64,000 bases of DNA from Solibacillus sp. FSL R7-0682. Lineage in GTDB: Bacteria > Bacillota > Bacilli > Bacillales_A > Planococcaceae. A program made the translations under genes and the position numbers. Each line of letters starts with the position of its first letter. Position 1 is the stretch's first letter. Positions 8,816-17,203 of the stretch are shown piece by piece. The notes below the pieces were generated by a model. The model saw only the letters and a list, made by a program, of their open reading frames with translations. It ran no database searches and had not been told where the DNA came from. The stretch spans positions 1,136,001 to 1,200,000 of the forward strand of contig NZ_JBBOUI010000001.1 in assembly GCF_038005985.1 (NCBI RefSeq). Reading direction: 5' to 3'.

Positions 8816-10255
8816 ATGTCAAATGACTTTAAACAATTTAAATTATCCCAAGAAATTAATAATGCATTATACGATTTAGATTATACATCGCCTACTGAAG
8901 TGCAACAAAAGGTATTACCCCATGCATTAGAGGAAAGGGACCTAATTGTTAAGGCACAAACAGGAAGTGGGAAAACAGCAGCCTTTGCAATTCCGATTTG
9001 TGAAAAAATCAAGTGGATTGAAAATAAGCCACAAGCCCTTATATTAACTCCAACACGTGAATTAGCAGTGCAAGTAAAGGAAGAGTTTACAAATATCGGT
9101 CGTTATAAAAGAATTAAAGCTGCCGCGCTGTATGGCAAGCAACCGTTCCGTTATCAGCAAGATGAATTAAAGCAAAAGACACATGTGGCAGTAGGGACAC
9201 CAGGTCGTGTATTAGATCATATTGAAAAAGGAACATTAAAGCTTGATAAAATTCGCTACGTTGTTTTAGACGAGGCGGATGAAATGTTGAATATGGGTTT
9301 TATTGAACAGGTGGAGGCGATTTTAGCTCACCTATCAACGGAGCCGATAATGATGTTATTTTCTGCTACGGTACCAGAAGAGATTAAAAACCTGTCTGCT
9401 AATTTCTTAAATGAGCCAGTTGATATTGTAGTACATAATGAGGAGGCGGCTCCGAAAATTGAACATGGTGTGATGGAAGTAGGAGAGGAAGAAAAGTTAT
9501 CCACACTAGCAAAAGTAGCGGTAGTTGAAAATCCAGATACATGTATTATTTTCTGTCGAACAAAGGACCGTGTTGATGAAGTGCATGACTATTTATATGA
9601 CCGGGAATATAGTGTCGATAAATTACATGGTGGCATGGATCAGTCCACACGTCTTTTAGTGATGAATGATTTCAAACGCGGTGATTTTCGTTATTTAGTT
9701 GCAACAGATGTAGCAGCGCGCGGGATTGACATCGAAAATATTTCATTAGTCATTAACTATGATTTACCGATGGAAAAAGAAGCCTATGTGCACCGTACAG
9801 GACGAACAGGTCGTGCTGGTTTAGCAGGGAAGGCCATTACCTTTGTAACGCCATTTGAAGAGGAGTTTTTAGCAGGAATTGAAGAATTCATTGGATTTAC
9901 GATTCCTAAAATGACATTACCTACGCATGAGGAGGTAGAAGCAAAGGTTGATGCCTTTGATAAAAAAATGGCAGCACGTCCCGAAAGAAAAAAGCAAAAG
10001 AGTGCAAAGGTCGATGCGAAAATTACGAAGCTCTACTTTAATGGCGGCAAGAAGAAAAAATTACGTGCAATTGATTTTGTTGGGACCATTGCAAAACTTC
10101 CGGGCATGACGGCTGCAGATATCGGAATTATAACAATTTTAGATGCGTCAACATTTGTTGAGATTTTAAATGGGAAAGGGCAGCTTGTATTAAAGGCGAT
10201 GAAAACAACGCCGATTAAAGGGAAACAATTAAAAGTTCATATCGCAAATAATTAA
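8816..10255 (+). CDS. dbpA: ATP-dependent RNA helicase DbpA
   Basis: 479 residues, the same length as B. subtilis DbpA/YxiN as I recall it. All DEAD-box motifs are visible: Q motif near '[10 protein letters not shown]', '[11 protein letters not shown]', 'PTRELAVQ', 'TPGR', 'DEAD', 'SAT', and '[10 protein letters not shown]'. The C-terminal 75 residues ('[20 protein letters not shown]' onward) form the DbpA RNA-binding domain, which recognises hairpin 92 of 23S rRNA. The role is therefore large ribosomal subunit assembly. RBS AGAGG lies before the ATG. Ends at a shared bidirectional terminator. Confidence 0.92.
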   Translation: MSNDFKQFKLSQEINNALYDLDYTSPTEVQQKVLPHALEERDLIVKAQTGSGKTAAFAIPICEKIKWIENKPQALILTPTRELAVQVKEEFTNIGRYKRIKAAALYGKQPFRYQQDELKQKTHVAVGTPGRVLDHIEKGTLKLDKIRYVVLDEADEMLNMGFIEQVEAILAHLSTEPIMMLFSATVPEEIKNLSANFLNEPVDIVVHNEEAAPKIEHGVMEVGEEEKLSTLAKVAVVENPDTCIIFCRTKDRVDEVHDYLYDREYSVDKLHGGMDQSTRLLVMNDFKRGDFRYLVATDVAARGIDIENISLVINYDLPMEKEAYVHRTGRTGRAGLAGKAITFVTPFEEEFLAGIEEFIGFTIPKMTLPTHEEVEAKVDAFDKKMAARPERKKQKSAKVDAKITKLYFNGGKKKKLRAIDFVGTIAKLPGMTAADIGIITILDASTFVEILNGKGQLVLKAMKTTPIKGKQLKVHIANN

Positions 10256-10261
10256 TAAATG

Positions 10262-10305
10262 AAAACCATTCACAGCTGAGTAATTACTTTGCTGTGAATG
10301 GTTTT
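10262..10305. terminator. bidirectional rho-independent terminator
   Basis: A 15-bp stem AAAACCATTCACAGC / GCTGTGAATGGTTTT with flanking A and T runs, between convergent dbpA and the TetR gene. Confidence 0.88.
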
Positions 10306-11201
10306 TACTGTTTATTGTGTAAAAGCTTAATGTAATACCACATTAGATTTGCAAGTTCAATACATTCTGCCTCGTGACTCGTATCGACTAATGCTTCATG
10401 AAATGGCTTGAGAAGCGATTTAATGACCGACAAACGAAGCTGGTCGCGATTAAATTCATCTAATAGACATTCTGTAAGTTCACAACCAATAGCGTAAACT
10501 TTGTCATACTGTAACTCCTCATAAAAGCCATGAAGTTTTTCGATTATCATTTCTTTTGAAATGTTTTGGATAGAATGTGACGAATCGAGTAATTGGATTG
10601 CCCCTTGCGCGATTAAAATGTCTGGGCTTTCAAGCATAATAGGAATGATCGCTTTTATATTTCGATAAGCGACAAATACGATTTTATCTGTGTCAGATGA
10701 AGTGCCATAAATCATTCGAGATGCCATCGATAAATGCTGCACCATCCCAAAAAAGCAAATGGATATTTCAAAGGCATGGGGACGAGTTTCTTCGCCGAAC
10801 ACATCAATAAATCGATTAGCCACCCATTCAATTTCGATTAGGCGGTAACGTGTAAGGAGATCTCGGAGTTCCTTATCATTTGAATGAAAGATCCCTTCAA
10901 AAATAGAGAATAAATTTTGTTCCTTATATACTTGCATTAAAACTTTTATTTGTTCGATTAAAATCTCTTCATTCCCTGGATCTTGTCCGAGCATTAACTC
11001 ATGTCGTCTTAAGCTTGCGATGTAGCGTGTTTGCTCCATGATGGCGATAAAACATTCATTTTTTGATGAAAAGTAATTATAAAATGTCCCTTTTGAAATC
11101 AAGGCTTTTTCTAAAATATCTTGAATTGATGTATTATGGAAACCTTTTTCGATAAAAAGTTGTTGCGCGACCTCAATTACTTTTCTTTTTCGCTGGTTCA
11201 T
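10305..11201 (-). CDS. TetR/AcrR-family regulator, divergent from an efflux pump
   Basis: 298 residues. The N-terminal TetR DNA-binding domain is 'AQQLFIEKGFHNTSIQDILE' with recognition helix 'ISKGTFYNYFSSKNEC'. The remaining 240 residues are a long ligand-binding part, longer than the usual 190-220 total for TetR. The stop codon abuts the shared terminator. It is divergent from an MFS multidrug exporter, so it is probably the local repressor, released by a substrate of the pump. GGAGGA precedes the ATG. A palindrome with an extra half-site lies in the spacer (11293-11329). Confidence 0.85.
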   Translation of the reverse strand: MNQRKRKVIEVAQQLFIEKGFHNTSIQDILEKALISKGTFYNYFSSKNECFIAIMEQTRYIASLRRHELMLGQDPGNEEILIEQIKVLMQVYKEQNLFSIFEGIFHSNDKELRDLLTRYRLIEIEWVANRFIDVFGEETRPHAFEISICFFGMVQHLSMASRMIYGTSSDTDKIVFVAYRNIKAIIPIMLESPDILIAQGAIQLLDSSHSIQNISKEMIIEKLHGFYEELQYDKVYAIGCELTECLLDEFNRDQLRLSVIKSLLKPFHEALVDTSHEAECIELANLMWYYIKLLHNKQ

Positions 11202-11292
11202 AATGTTCCTCCGTTAAATTTATACTTTGATTCTAATTGGAAAAAGCGGAAATATCAACGTTATTGGACTTGTGGTATATTTTTGTTGAATT

Positions 11293-11329
11293 TTTTATAC
11301 CTTGAGTATAAAATAGTTCGAGTATAAAA
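11293..11329. promoter_or_regulatory. Putative TetR operator between regulator and pump genes
   Basis: A perfect 8-5-8 inverted repeat, TTTTATAC-CTTGA-GTATAAAA (11293-11313), is followed by a direct repeat of GAGTATAAAA (11304-11313 and 11320-11329). It sits 38 bp before the MFS start codon, where bound TetR would block transcription. Assignment to this TetR is inference. Confidence 0.5.
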
Positions 11330-11366
11330 ATATGATTCGAATAGAATTTAAGAAAGGACTTTGTAC

Positions 11367-12887
11367 ATGGAAAATTCTCAAAAAACAACTACAACGAATA
11401 AACCTCCGTATTTAATGATTGCGGTATTATTTGTCGGAGCATTCGTTGCCTTTTTAAATAACACACTATTAAATGTCGCATTACCATCAATAATGACTGC
11501 ATTTGATATTGAAGATTATTCAACCGTACAATGGCTTGCAACAGGCTATATGCTAGTGAGTGGTGTATTAGTACCAGCATCAGCCTATTTGATAACAAAA
11601 TTTAAAACAAGACCGTTATTCATTATTTCAATGGCCATTTTCGTCCTTGGTACTGCATTGGCGGCTTTTGCACCATCATTTGAGTTTTTATTAGCGGGAC
11701 GTATGGTTCAGGCGGCAGGGGCTTCTGCGATGTCGCCGATTTTAATGAATGTAATGCTCATTAGTTTCCCAGTGGAAAAACGTGGTACTGCAATGGGGAT
11801 GATTGGTTTAGTTATGGTATTAGCACCAGCAATTGGACCGACACTTTCTGGATGGATTGTTGAACATTATGACTGGAGCGTTCTGTTCAAAATGATCTTA
11901 CCGATCGCAATCATTTCTTTAGCACTTTCAATTTGGAAGTTAGATAATGTATTACCAAATCGCCCAGCAAAAATCGATATTTTATCCGTTGCACTATCAA
12001 CAATTGGTTTCGGTGGATTATTGTACGGATTCAGTACAGCAAGTACAGCTGGATGGGGAGCAATTGAAGTTTGGGGGACAATTGTCATCGGGACAATTGG
12101 TTTGATTTGGTTTGTCATCCGTCAATTACGTTTAGAAGAGCCATTATTAGATTTACGTATTTATACGTATCCAGCTTATGCATTAGCTTCGGTCATCTCA
12201 ATGGTATTATCTGTAGCGATGTTCTCAGGGATGATTTTAACGCCTGCTTACGTGCAAAACGTTCGTGGAATTGAACCATTTGAAGCAGGTTTAATGATGC
12301 TTCCAGGTGCACTTATAATGGGGATTATGTCACCAATAACAGGTAAGCTTTTTGATAAGATGGGACCACGCATTTTAGCTATTGTTGGTTTAACGATTAC
12401 AACGCTCTCAACAATAGGCTTAGGATACTTAGAAGCTGATTCATCTTATTTATACATTATTACGGTGTATACAATTCGAATGTTTGGTATCTCACTAGTT
12501 ATGATGCCGATTATGACAAATGGATTAAACGCGTTACCAAACCGTTTAAATCCACACGGTACTGCAATGAACAATACAGCACAGCAAGTAGCAGGTGCGA
12601 TTGGTACGGCAATATTAGTAACAATCTTCAACTCACACACTAAAATGCGTGCAGAGGAAATTGCTGCAGATATGCTAGCCAATGCTACACCAGGTGTTCA
12701 ACCAACAGCAGAACAAATAGCACAGCTTCAAGCACAAGTAGGTCAACAGGCATTACTTGATGGCGTAACGTATTCGTTCATGATTTCAGTTGGAGTGACA
12801 ATTGTAGCATTAATTTTAGCCCTCTTCTTAAAACGTGTAGATATTACAAAACGTGAAGATTATGTAGGACGAAAGCAAGAACAATAA
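11367..12887 (+). CDS. DHA2-type MFS multidrug efflux transporter
   Basis: 506 residues and about 14 membrane segments, typical of the EmrB/QacA (DHA2) proton-drug antiporters. 'LNNTLLNVALPSI' in TM1 and 'AGRMVQAAGASAMSPILMNV' are characteristic, as is motif C 'GLVMVLAPAIGPTLSGWIV' in TM5. The protein exports toxic compounds from the cytoplasm or membrane; the drug range is unknown. I choose ATG at 11367. The RBS AGAAAGGA (11351-11358) is 8 nt away, whereas the TTG at 11361 is only 2 nt away. Divergent from a TetR gene, with operator-like repeats between. Confidence 0.88.
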   Translation: MENSQKTTTTNKPPYLMIAVLFVGAFVAFLNNTLLNVALPSIMTAFDIEDYSTVQWLATGYMLVSGVLVPASAYLITKFKTRPLFIISMAIFVLGTALAAFAPSFEFLLAGRMVQAAGASAMSPILMNVMLISFPVEKRGTAMGMIGLVMVLAPAIGPTLSGWIVEHYDWSVLFKMILPIAIISLALSIWKLDNVLPNRPAKIDILSVALSTIGFGGLLYGFSTASTAGWGAIEVWGTIVIGTIGLIWFVIRQLRLEEPLLDLRIYTYPAYALASVISMVLSVAMFSGMILTPAYVQNVRGIEPFEAGLMMLPGALIMGIMSPITGKLFDKMGPRILAIVGLTITTLSTIGLGYLEADSSYLYIITVYTIRMFGISLVMMPIMTNGLNALPNRLNPHGTAMNNTAQQVAGAIGTAILVTIFNSHTKMRAEEIAADMLANATPGVQPTAEQIAQLQAQVGQQALLDGVTYSFMISVGVTIVALILALFLKRVDITKREDYVGRKQEQ

Positions 12888-12894
12888 TCAATAG

Positions 12895-12928
12895 ACGGTA
12901 AGAGAATTTGTGCTCTTACCGTTTTTTA
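12895..12928 (+). terminator. rho-independent terminator of the MFS gene
   Basis: Stem ACGGTAAGAG / CTCTTACCGT, 8-nt loop, then TTTTTT; starts 7 bp past the stop codon. Confidence 0.88.
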
Positions 12929-12976
12929 TTTATTTAATTAGGATAAAATAGGGAAATATAGGGAAGGAGTGAAAAG

Positions 12977-13351
12977 ATGATGATCGAACAATTAGGACAA
13001 GTAATGCTTTATGTTAAAAATCAAGAGCAAGCCAAGAAATTTTGGACAGAAAAGCTTGGCTTTGTGGTTGTTTCAGATATTGATAATGGAATACGTGCAA
13101 TAACAATTGCACCGAGTTCAGAAGCACAAACAAGTATTGTTTTACATGATAAAGAAACGATAGAAAAGATGCAGCCAGAGCTAACGTTAAGTACGCCATC
13201 GTTAATGTTTTACGCAAAAGATTTGGACGCATTATATGAAAAGTTAAAATCTCAGCGGGTCACTGTAGGGGAGCTTGTTAATATGCCGTTTGGCAAAGTG
13301 TTTAATTTTGCTGATGATGAAGACAATTATTTTGCAATCATGGAAAATTGA
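12977..13351 (+). CDS. VOC (glyoxalase/bleomycin-resistance fold) family protein
   Basis: 124 residues, one VOC module of two beta-alpha-beta-beta-beta units: 'VMLYVKNQEQAKKFWTEKLG' begins the first and 'LMFYAKDLDALYEKLKSQRV' the second, closing with 'FNFADDEDNYFAIME'. Proteins of this size act as dioxygenases, lyases, or drug- or thiol-binding proteins; the substrate cannot be told. AAGGAG is 7 nt before the first of two consecutive ATG codons. Single gene with its own terminator on each side. Confidence 0.8.
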   Translation: MMIEQLGQVMLYVKNQEQAKKFWTEKLGFVVVSDIDNGIRAITIAPSSEAQTSIVLHDKETIEKMQPELTLSTPSLMFYAKDLDALYEKLKSQRVTVGELVNMPFGKVFNFADDEDNYFAIMEN

Positions 13352-13388
13352 GAAAGGCTGGTTCCTCTGTTGGGGGACCAGCCTTTCT
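13351..13388. terminator. bidirectional rho-independent terminator
   Basis: Stem AGAAAGGCTGGTTCC / GGGGACCAGCCTTTCT between the convergent VOC and rnhC genes, ending in CTTTTT. Confidence 0.85.
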
Positions 13389-13390
13389 TT

Positions 13391-14323
13391 TTATCCTTTT
13401 CGTTTTTGAATAAGCTTTCTTGCTTTTTCTGTATTGGCAAAATGCCATTTTGCCATTGACTTTAATGTATCTTCACCGAATTTTAGCCATATTTTTGCAG
13501 CCATTTCGTCTACTTTTGCACTTGCGCCTTTTTGAAGGGGGAATCCAACGATTTCAGATAGCCGTTCCATTTCCTTTAAAAAAGCATATCTTGCTATGAT
13601 AGAAGCAGTGGCAACAGCTACATGTAAGTTTTCAGCCTTCGTTGAAAATAATACATTTTCATTAATAATTTCTTTTTCGTTTTTGATGTGATTGTAGTAG
13701 ATACCTCGTTCAGCAAATTGATCGATTAAAATGTAATCGGGTTTTTCAGTCTCCATCTTCGTCAGTACATGCTTCAATGCTTGATTGTGGAGTAATGCTT
13801 TAATTTTCCCTTGGGAATAGCCACGTGCTTGAATGTTATTATACTTTTCGTTTCGAAGGGTTAAAACGCTATGTGTACAAACTTTCATCAAGTCAGGCGC
13901 AATTTTTCGCATAAAATCATCCGTTAGTTGTTTGGAATCCTTTACACCTAATTCACGAACTAAAGCAATTTTGTCAGCAGGTACATATACTGCTGCGACA
14001 GTGACAGGTCCAAAATAATCTCCTGTACCTGTTTCATCTGAGCCAATAACTGATAGCGTGGCAAAATTGTCAGGTAGTTGATCACCTTTTGTGTTTGACA
14101 CTTTAACGGTTGATTTAACAGCAGTGCCCCATCTCGCAGCTTCACGTTCTGCGCCACCCCCTTGAAACATTACTTTGCCTGATTTGTAAGCCGTAATGGA
14201 AGTATCGTAAAGCTTCGCTGCAAAAATGACTCCTGGGGCATTGCGTTCGATTAATTTTTCACTATAAAATTCTTTGATTTTGTGTTGCTCACTCATTGTT
14301 AACTGCAAAACGATATTTGTCAT
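13391..14323 (-). CDS. rnhC: Ribonuclease HIII
   Basis: 310 residues, close to the B. subtilis enzyme. It has the N-terminal TBP-like substrate-binding extension of type 3 RNases H, then the RNase H fold with 'IGSDETGTGDYFGPVTVAA', where the D-E pair replaces the D-E of RNase HII. 'KDSKQLTD' and a third acidic residue in 'LIDQFAERGIYYN' follow. It degrades RNA in RNA:DNA hybrids. I choose ATG at 14323 because GAAAGGA lies 7 nt upstream; the frame reaches 14344 but without an RBS. It is divergent from zapA, as in many Bacilli. Confidence 0.93.
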   Translation of the reverse strand: MTNIVLQLTMSEQHKIKEFYSEKLIERNAPGVIFAAKLYDTSITAYKSGKVMFQGGGAEREAARWGTAVKSTVKVSNTKGDQLPDNFATLSVIGSDETGTGDYFGPVTVAAVYVPADKIALVRELGVKDSKQLTDDFMRKIAPDLMKVCTHSVLTLRNEKYNNIQARGYSQGKIKALLHNQALKHVLTKMETEKPDYILIDQFAERGIYYNHIKNEKEIINENVLFSTKAENLHVAVATASIIARYAFLKEMERLSEIVGFPLQKGASAKVDEMAAKIWLKFGEDTLKSMAKWHFANTEKARKLIQKRKG

Positions 14324-14590
14324 AAAAAATCCTTTCGAAAACATTCATTAGTTCATAGTATAACTATAGTATATGAAAAGAGGAAATCTCATATTATTCA
14401 CACGAATACTTGAGACAATGCGGGGATTGTGTTGCTTAGATTAAATTGGAAATGGTATGATGTACAATATGAAAATGGCAATACGCATAAGAACAGGAAT
14501 CGGGTTGCTTTCAAGTAGGATGGAAAGCTGTTTTACAAAATGGTATGTACTTGAATCACTGTTTATATATTCTTTTACGGAGGGATTATT

Positions 14591-14851
14591 TTGGCTGAGC
14601 AAGAAAAGAATCGAATTTCAGTAGAAATATACGGTCATACATATAAAATGGTTGGAACTGAGTCGACAGGTCATATGCGCTTAGTTGCTTCAATCGTAGA
14701 TGACAAGATGCGTGAAATTAGTGTACATAACCCATCTTTAGACAGTGCCAAATTAGCAGTGCTGACAGCGGTTAATTCTGTTCATGATTATTTATTATTA
14801 AAAGAGCAGGTAGAAAAATTAGAAGAACAATTGAAACAGTTGAAGGGTTGA
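14591..14851 (+). CDS. zapA: Cell division protein ZapA
   Basis: 86 residues: an N-terminal beta-rich segment '[15 protein letters not shown]', then a long C-terminal coiled coil ('[17 protein letters not shown]'). Matches ZapA, the small dimer that bundles FtsZ filaments at the division ring. Starts at TTG (14591) with GGAGGG 6 nt upstream. Its TGA stop is 5 nt before the start of cvpA, so the two are co-transcribed. Confidence 0.9.
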   Translation: MAEQEKNRISVEIYGHTYKMVGTESTGHMRLVASIVDDKMREISVHNPSLDSAKLAVLTAVNSVHDYLLLKEQVEKLEEQLKQLKG

Positions 14852-14856
14852 CATAC

Positions 14857-15396
14857 ATGTTAGATTTATTTATTCTCGCGATTTTTATCATTAGTTTAAT
14901 AATTGGTGCAAAACGTGGATTAGTCGTACAATTAATTCATATCGGTAGTTTTATAATTGCATTAGTTGTGGCAATAATTTATTACAAGCCATTAGCAGAT
15001 AAGTTTGTATTATGGATTCCGTACCCAGGCTTTACAGAAGGTTCAACAATGACATTAGTGCTTGATACACTTGATGTTGACCGTACATTTTACCGTGTAT
15101 TTGCCTTTGCGATTATTTTCTTTGTCGTAAAGATATCGTTGCAAATTTTAGGGTCAATGTTTGATTTCCTTACGTATTTACCTGTGATTAGCTCATTGAA
15201 TTATGTATTAGGGGCTACGCTGTCCTTTGTAGAAGCATATATTATTTTATTTATAGGCTTATACGTAGTTGCACTTATCCCAATTGAGTCAATTCAGTCA
15301 ATTGTCGATAATTCCTTTATTACAGGCCTTATGCTCGAGCATACACCAGTCATTACGAAAGTATTCCAAAACTGGTGGTATATTTACATGAAATAA
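14857..15396 (+). CDS. CvpA-family membrane protein (YshB-like)
   Basis: 179 residues and four membrane segments; starts 'MLDLFILAIFIISLIIGAKR' as in YshB of B. subtilis. The CvpA family was named for colicin V production; its cellular function in Firmicutes is unclear. I choose ATG at 14857, 9 nt after AAGGG, instead of a TTG at 14848 that overlaps the zapA stop with no room for an RBS. Lies between zapA and polX, the usual order. Confidence 0.85.
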   Translation: MLDLFILAIFIISLIIGAKRGLVVQLIHIGSFIIALVVAIIYYKPLADKFVLWIPYPGFTEGSTMTLVLDTLDVDRTFYRVFAFAIIFFVVKISLQILGSMFDFLTYLPVISSLNYVLGATLSFVEAYIILFIGLYVVALIPIESIQSIVDNSFITGLMLEHTPVITKVFQNWWYIYMK

Positions 15397-15416
15397 TTGA
15401 AAATCATTGCGCTATG

Positions 15417-15446
15417 CTTCTCTCGATTTTCGGGAGAAGTTTTTTC
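15417..15446 (+). terminator. rho-independent terminator after cvpA
   Basis: Stem CTTCTCtCG / CGgGAGAAG followed by TTTTTT, between cvpA and polX. Confidence 0.8.
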
Positions 15447-15466
15447 AGTAAGAAGGGGGCTTTTAA

Positions 15467-17179
15467 ATGAACAAAAAAATTATTATTCGTACATTAGAAA
15501 AAATAGCATTATATATGGAGTTACAAGCGGAAAACCCGTTTAAAGTATCAGCATTTCGAAAAGCAGCTGCAGCTCTTGAAGCAGATGAACGTAGCTTAAG
15601 TGAAATTGAAGATATTACTGCAATAAAAGGCATCGGAAAAGGAACAGCAGCCGTCATTTTAGAACTGATTGAAACTGGGCAATCTAGCACATTAAAGGAA
15701 TTAGAGGAAGTTGTGCCTAAAGGGTTAGTGCCATTAATGAAGTTACCTGGCTTAGGTGGCAAAAAGCTAGCTAAACTATATCAAGAGCTAAACATCATTG
15801 ATGCAGCTTCATTGAGGGTAGCTTGTGAAACAGGGAAAGTTCGTGAACTTGCTGGCTTTGCAGTCAAGACGGAGGAAAAAATTTTAAAGGAGCTTGAAAG
15901 TTTTGGTACGCGAGCGGAAAGACTCCCAATTTGGCAACTGGAGCCGGTTGTATTGGAAATAAATGCATTACTTGCTAGCCTCCCAGAAGTTGAAAAGTTT
16001 TCAGTAGCCGGAAGCTTCAGGCGTGTTGCAGAAACGAGTAAGGATATCGACTTTATTGTTGCGACTGAACAGTATGAGCTTGTTCGTGAAGCGATTTTAA
16101 AACGACTAGCGATTTTAGAAACAATAGCTGCTGGTGATACAAAGGTGTCGGTTATTTTGGACCGAGAAGAGCCAGTTAGTGTGGATTTCAGGCTAGTAAA
16201 GCGTTCAGAATTTGCAACGGCATTGCACCATTTTACAGGCTCAAAGGATCATAATGTTCGCATGCGACAACTAGCAAAATCAATGGGCAAAAAAATTAGT
16301 GAATATGGCGTTGAGCAAGAGGATGGAACGATTCAAACCTTTGAAACAGAAGAGCAATTTTTTGCACATTTCAATTTACCATTTATCCCACCAACAGTGC
16401 GAGAAAGTGGGAAGGAATTAGATCGTTTACAGGAACTAAAGTACCTTGTACAACCTGGTGATATCGTGTCCGATTTGCATATGCATACGACATGGTCTGA
16501 TGGTGCGCACTCAGTTACAGAAATGGGGGAAGCCTTAATAGAACTCGGGTACACATATGCAGTTATTACGGACCATTCCCAATATTTAAAGGTAGCAAAT
16601 GGTTTAACTCCAGAACGCTTGGAGCAACAAAAACTAGATATTTATGCATTTAATGAGAAACATCCGAACTTCCGTTTATTCCGCGGAACTGAAATGGATA
16701 TTTTGCCGGATGGCACGTTAGATTTTAATGACGATGTGTTAAAGGAGTTAGACTTCGTTATTGCATCGATTCACTCAAGCTTTACGCAGTCACAGGATAA
16801 AATTATGGCCCGATTAAAAACGGCTGTGGAAAACCCTTATGTGCACATGATTGCCCATCCAACAGGCCGCATTGTTGGCCAACGTGGTGGCTATGACCCG
16901 GATGTGCCGTTACTAATTGAATGGGCAGCTGAGCATGGCAAAATATTAGAGTTAAATGCTAATCCATATCGACTTGATTTAAGTGTTGAGTATTTACAGC
17001 TTGCTATGGAAAAGAATGTACCGATTGCGATTAATACAGATGCTCATGCAATTGATCAACTACGTTTTATGGATATTGGTACAAAATATGCGCAAAAAGC
17101 ATGGTTAAAAAAAGAATTGATTGTAAATACATGGTCGTTAAAGCAATTTGAAACATTTATTAAAAAAAATAAAAACTAA
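15467..17179 (+). CDS. polX: DNA polymerase/3'-5' exonuclease PolX
   Basis: 570 residues, the length of B. subtilis PolX. Domains in order: helix-hairpin-helix region (about 1-130, 'ITAIKGIGKGTAAVI', 'LPGLGGKKLAKLY'), then the pol-beta nucleotidyltransferase with 'VAGSFRRVAETSKDIDFIVA' (about 180-200). A C-terminal PHP domain (about 330-570) has 'SDLHMHTTWSDGAHSV', 'HPTGRIVGQRGG' and 'NTDAHAIDQL' as metal ligands. It fills gaps in base excision repair and has exonuclease and AP-endonuclease activity in the PHP domain. AGAAGGGGG lies before the ATG; mutS2 follows 24 bp on. Confidence 0.93.
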   Translation: MNKKIIIRTLEKIALYMELQAENPFKVSAFRKAAAALEADERSLSEIEDITAIKGIGKGTAAVILELIETGQSSTLKELEEVVPKGLVPLMKLPGLGGKKLAKLYQELNIIDAASLRVACETGKVRELAGFAVKTEEKILKELESFGTRAERLPIWQLEPVVLEINALLASLPEVEKFSVAGSFRRVAETSKDIDFIVATEQYELVREAILKRLAILETIAAGDTKVSVILDREEPVSVDFRLVKRSEFATALHHFTGSKDHNVRMRQLAKSMGKKISEYGVEQEDGTIQTFETEEQFFAHFNLPFIPPTVRESGKELDRLQELKYLVQPGDIVSDLHMHTTWSDGAHSVTEMGEALIELGYTYAVITDHSQYLKVANGLTPERLEQQKLDIYAFNEKHPNFRLFRGTEMDILPDGTLDFNDDVLKELDFVIASIHSSFTQSQDKIMARLKTAVENPYVHMIAHPTGRIVGQRGGYDPDVPLLIEWAAEHGKILELNANPYRLDLSVEYLQLAMEKNVPIAINTDAHAIDQLRFMDIGTKYAQKAWLKKELIVNTWSLKQFETFIKKNKN

Positions 17180-17203
17180 CTTAGAAAAACAGGAGGTGTT
17201 CTC

